A DNA stretch of 50,813 bases, from the IMG/VR virus record IMGVR_UViG_3300033149_004350, positions 1-50,813 of that record, one strand, 5' to 3'. Shown here one piece after another: positions 49,279 through 50,813 of the stretch. A program made the position numbers and the translations under genes. A model generated the notes under the pieces. That model saw nothing but the letters and a program-made list of their open reading frames with translations, ran no database searches and was not told where the DNA came from. Source of the DNA: a virus. Positions within the stretch are counted from its first letter, which is position 1; every line of letters starts with the position of its first letter.

Positions 49279-50061
49279 ATGATTAATTTTATAAAGAAAT
49301 ATTATCAAAAATATAATTGGTTAATTATACTTATTTTATTTGTATACGGTGCTTATAAAACTTTGGAAAAACCAGAAGTTGAAGTTATAACAAAAACAGT
49401 TGTAAAAGAAAAAGTCATAAAGCAATCTACTAAAGAAATAGAAAAAGCAATTAAGAAAATTGTAAATAAAGAATTAGCAAAAAGTGTGAATGCAATAAAA
49501 AATGAAATGAAGAATGTCAAGACTAAAGAAAAAATAATTGAAATTGTAAAACCTTCAGGAGAGATAGAAAGAACTATAGAAAGAATAACTGAAGATCTTT
49601 CGAGAATTAAAGATGAGATTGCTACAAAAGAAGATACTACAATTACAACAAACGAAACAGAATCTACTACAACAAAAACAAAAGAAGAAACTACAGTAGA
49701 AACAAAAACTAGTTCAGAAACTATATCTAAAACAATTAAATCTAAGAATACAATTTTAGTTGGATATGATACTAAAAATCAAATTCCTGAAGCAGGAATT
49801 GAATTTGGAATATCAAAAGAAATTGGAATTTTAGGAATAATTAATTACGATAATAAAAATGAAAAAAATAAAATCGATATTAAAGCAGGAATATGTTATA
49901 ATTCTATTATTAGTATAATTGCAGATTATGGGATTTTGAATTCAACTCCAGAAGTTGGAATAGGATTTTCGTATTTTGATTTAAAAGTTTTAGGGTTTGT
50001 GAATTATGATATAAATAAAAAAAATATAGGTTATGGAATAAAAGTAGGATTTATATTTTAG
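49279..50061 (+). CDS. TM-coiled-coil-barrel protein, candidate one-piece spanin
   Basis: 260 residues in three parts. A TM near 13-25 (WLIILILFVYGAY) with a Lys-rich N-terminus suggests inner-membrane anchoring with the N-terminus inside. Residues about 30-155 form a helical and Thr-rich periplasmic stretch. About 157-260 is a strand domain with roughly eight amphipathic strands, ending GYGIKVGFIF with a terminal Phe like an outer-membrane barrel's assembly signal. One protein touching both membranes fits a spanin, but the barrel end is not the known u-spanin type. Inference from layout. Confidence 0.65.
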   Translation: MINFIKKYYQKYNWLIILILFVYGAYKTLEKPEVEVITKTVVKEKVIKQSTKEIEKAIKKIVNKELAKSVNAIKNEMKNVKTKEKIIEIVKPSGEIERTIERITEDLSRIKDEIATKEDTTITTNETESTTTKTKEETTVETKTSSETISKTIKSKNTILVGYDTKNQIPEAGIEFGISKEIGILGIINYDNKNEKNKIDIKAGICYNSIISIIADYGILNSTPEVGIGFSYFDLKVLGFVNYDINKKNIGYGIKVGFIF

Positions 50062-50071
50062 GGGGATTGTT

Positions 50072-50344
50072 ATGAAAAAAATATTTTATTTTTTCAAAAA
50101 ATATTTTAAACTTTTAGATAGATTTATTTATATGAAAATTGAAGATGTAATTTCTTTTAGAAATACATTAGTTTTAGTAACAGCATATTTTGTGTATGAA
50201 GCAATAAAAACAAAAAATGCAGCTATAGTGGGAATTGTTTTTGGTGGTTGGACTATAATATTAACATTTTATTTTTATCATAGACAAAAGTCTCAAAGCA
50301 ATGGATTTAAAACTTCGAACTATGATGAAATAAAAGGAGATTAA
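50072..50344 (+). CDS. Two-TM small protein, holin candidate
   Basis: 90 residues. Two TM segments are likely, about 31-45 (TLVLVTAYFVYEA) and 50-69 (AIVGIVFGGWTIILTFYFY), with a basic N-terminal helix and a charged, soluble C-terminus. A two-TM layout with charged ends just before the amidase fits a class II-type holin. AGGGGGA precedes ATG. It is the strongest holin candidate by position, more so than the gene at 14845. Confidence 0.7.
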   Translation: MKKIFYFFKKYFKLLDRFIYMKIEDVISFRNTLVLVTAYFVYEAIKTKNAAIVGIVFGGWTIILTFYFYHRQKSQSNGFKTSNYDEIKGD

Positions 50345-50350
50345 AAAAAA

Positions 50351-50813
50351 TTGAAATTTATTACTAATATAATTACTTGGTGGATTAATTTTTTTGAAAA
50401 TTTGATTATAGAATCTAAAACGAATAAAAGAATTGATAAAAAGAAGTTAGCAAAAGAAAAATTAGAAAAATATGGATTTTCTTTTGAGGATTCTGTATTT
50501 TGGAAAGGAATGGTTATTCATCATTCTGCTACAAAAGATTATGAACTTTCAGATTTTGAAAGTATAAAGAGATTTCATACTAGTTGGAGAGATTTAAAAA
50601 CAGGAACAATAATATCAGAAAACGAGGCTAAAAAAAGGATTGCTAAAGGTGAAAAAGGAATAGAAGAACCATGGTCAGATATTGCTTATCATATATTATT
50701 CGAAAGAGTTAAAGGTAAATATGTCTGCAAACCTGGAAGAAAATTATATAGATATGGAGCACATGCCGGTAATAAATTTTATAATCAAAATTATTTAGGA
50801 GTTTGCTTTGTAG
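50351..50813 (+). CDS. N-acetylmuramoyl-L-alanine amidase (PGRP/amidase_2), 3' end outside window
   Basis: TTG 50351 with AAAGGAG about 11 bases upstream is the likely start; the frame stays open to the right edge (154 residues visible). An aromatic amphipathic N-terminus (ITNIITWWINFFENLII) precedes the amidase: GMVIHHSATKD with a zinc His, then WSDIAYHILFERV, and GAHAGNKFYNQNYLGVCFV. These match the PGRP amidase fold, which cuts the link between glycan and peptide. It is the endolysin of the lysis cluster. The second part of the zinc site lies beyond the window. Confidence 0.9.
   Translation, partial: MKFITNIITWWINFFENLIIESKTNKRIDKKKLAKEKLEKYGFSFEDSVFWKGMVIHHSATKDYELSDFESIKRFHTSWRDLKTGTIISENEAKKRIAKGEKGIEEPWSDIAYHILFERVKGKYVCKPGRKLYRYGAHAGNKFYNQNYLGVCFV

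Noticed and set aside
1-50813. Stop-codon reassignment
   Set aside because: TAA, TAG and TGA all close clear genes (for example TAG at the portal end, TGA at the terminase end), so the standard bacterial code fits.
1-50813. CRISPR arrays, tRNA genes, insertion sequences
   Set aside because: No regularly spaced repeats with unique spacers, no cloverleaf-like GC-rich stretches and no transposase motifs were seen by eye; a tRNA scan was not possible.

Overview
The window is a continuous stretch of the late (virion and lysis) region of a tailed phage or prophage with a contractile tail. Every convincing gene lies on the + strand. The genes are packed with ATGA or few-base overlaps, and most have strong AGGAGG-type ribosome binding sites. 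The DNA is very AT-rich and lysine codons are abundant. TAA, TAG and TGA all terminate genes, so there is no sign of stop-codon recoding. I see no integrase, replication gene, tRNA or CRISPR array. The host cannot be named. A gene product with a signal peptide and barrel-like strands, and a second membrane protein ending in a barrel-like domain, suggest a diderm (two-membrane) host.

Layout. 0-5.5 kb: an unfinished upstream gene, small helical proteins, terminase large subunit, portal, a zinc-ribbon protein. 5.5-12 kb: head maturation protease in one very long frame with a probable scaffold/decoration polyprotein, a decoration-like protein, the major capsid protein, and two related surface proteins. 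12-20.8 kb: an island of surface proteins (LamG-like, Fn3-like and other beta-sandwich modules), small coiled coils, a holin-like protein and micro zinc ribbons. 21-24.6 kb: a YiiX/NlpC-P60-like peptidase and neck/tail-completion genes. 24.6-38.3 kb: sheath, two related tube proteins, a tail assembly chaperone with a -1 frameshift extension, tape measure, baseplate hub with an M15 peptidase domain, spike, gp25-like, J-like and wedge proteins. 38.3-47.1 kb: fibres and adhesins, including a tail-collar tip with HNH-rich loops. 47.1 kb to the end: a lysis and envelope cluster (YvrJ-like peptide, small membrane protein, exported barrel-like protein, barrel-ended membrane-spanning protein, two-TM holin candidate, PGRP-type amidase running off the right edge).

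Regulation. A 24-base element occurs three times exactly (5522, 23682, 38325) and once in diverged form (16848). It always sits at a boundary between functional cassettes and just before a gene or leader, and is the best candidate for the late promoter. Stem-loops follow the capsid gene, the decoration gene and a surface-protein gene. A possible pseudoknot lies at 15136-15168. A leader with two competing folds precedes the tail operon at 23709-23794.

Points of most interest: an in-frame internal start with a perfect ribosome binding site inside the protease frame; SLNKK linker repeats between its domains; a beta-sandwich module shared by the sheath and fibres; the candidate barrel-anchored single-protein spanin; the hub-M15 fusion; and several zinc-binding microproteins of 27-54 residues.
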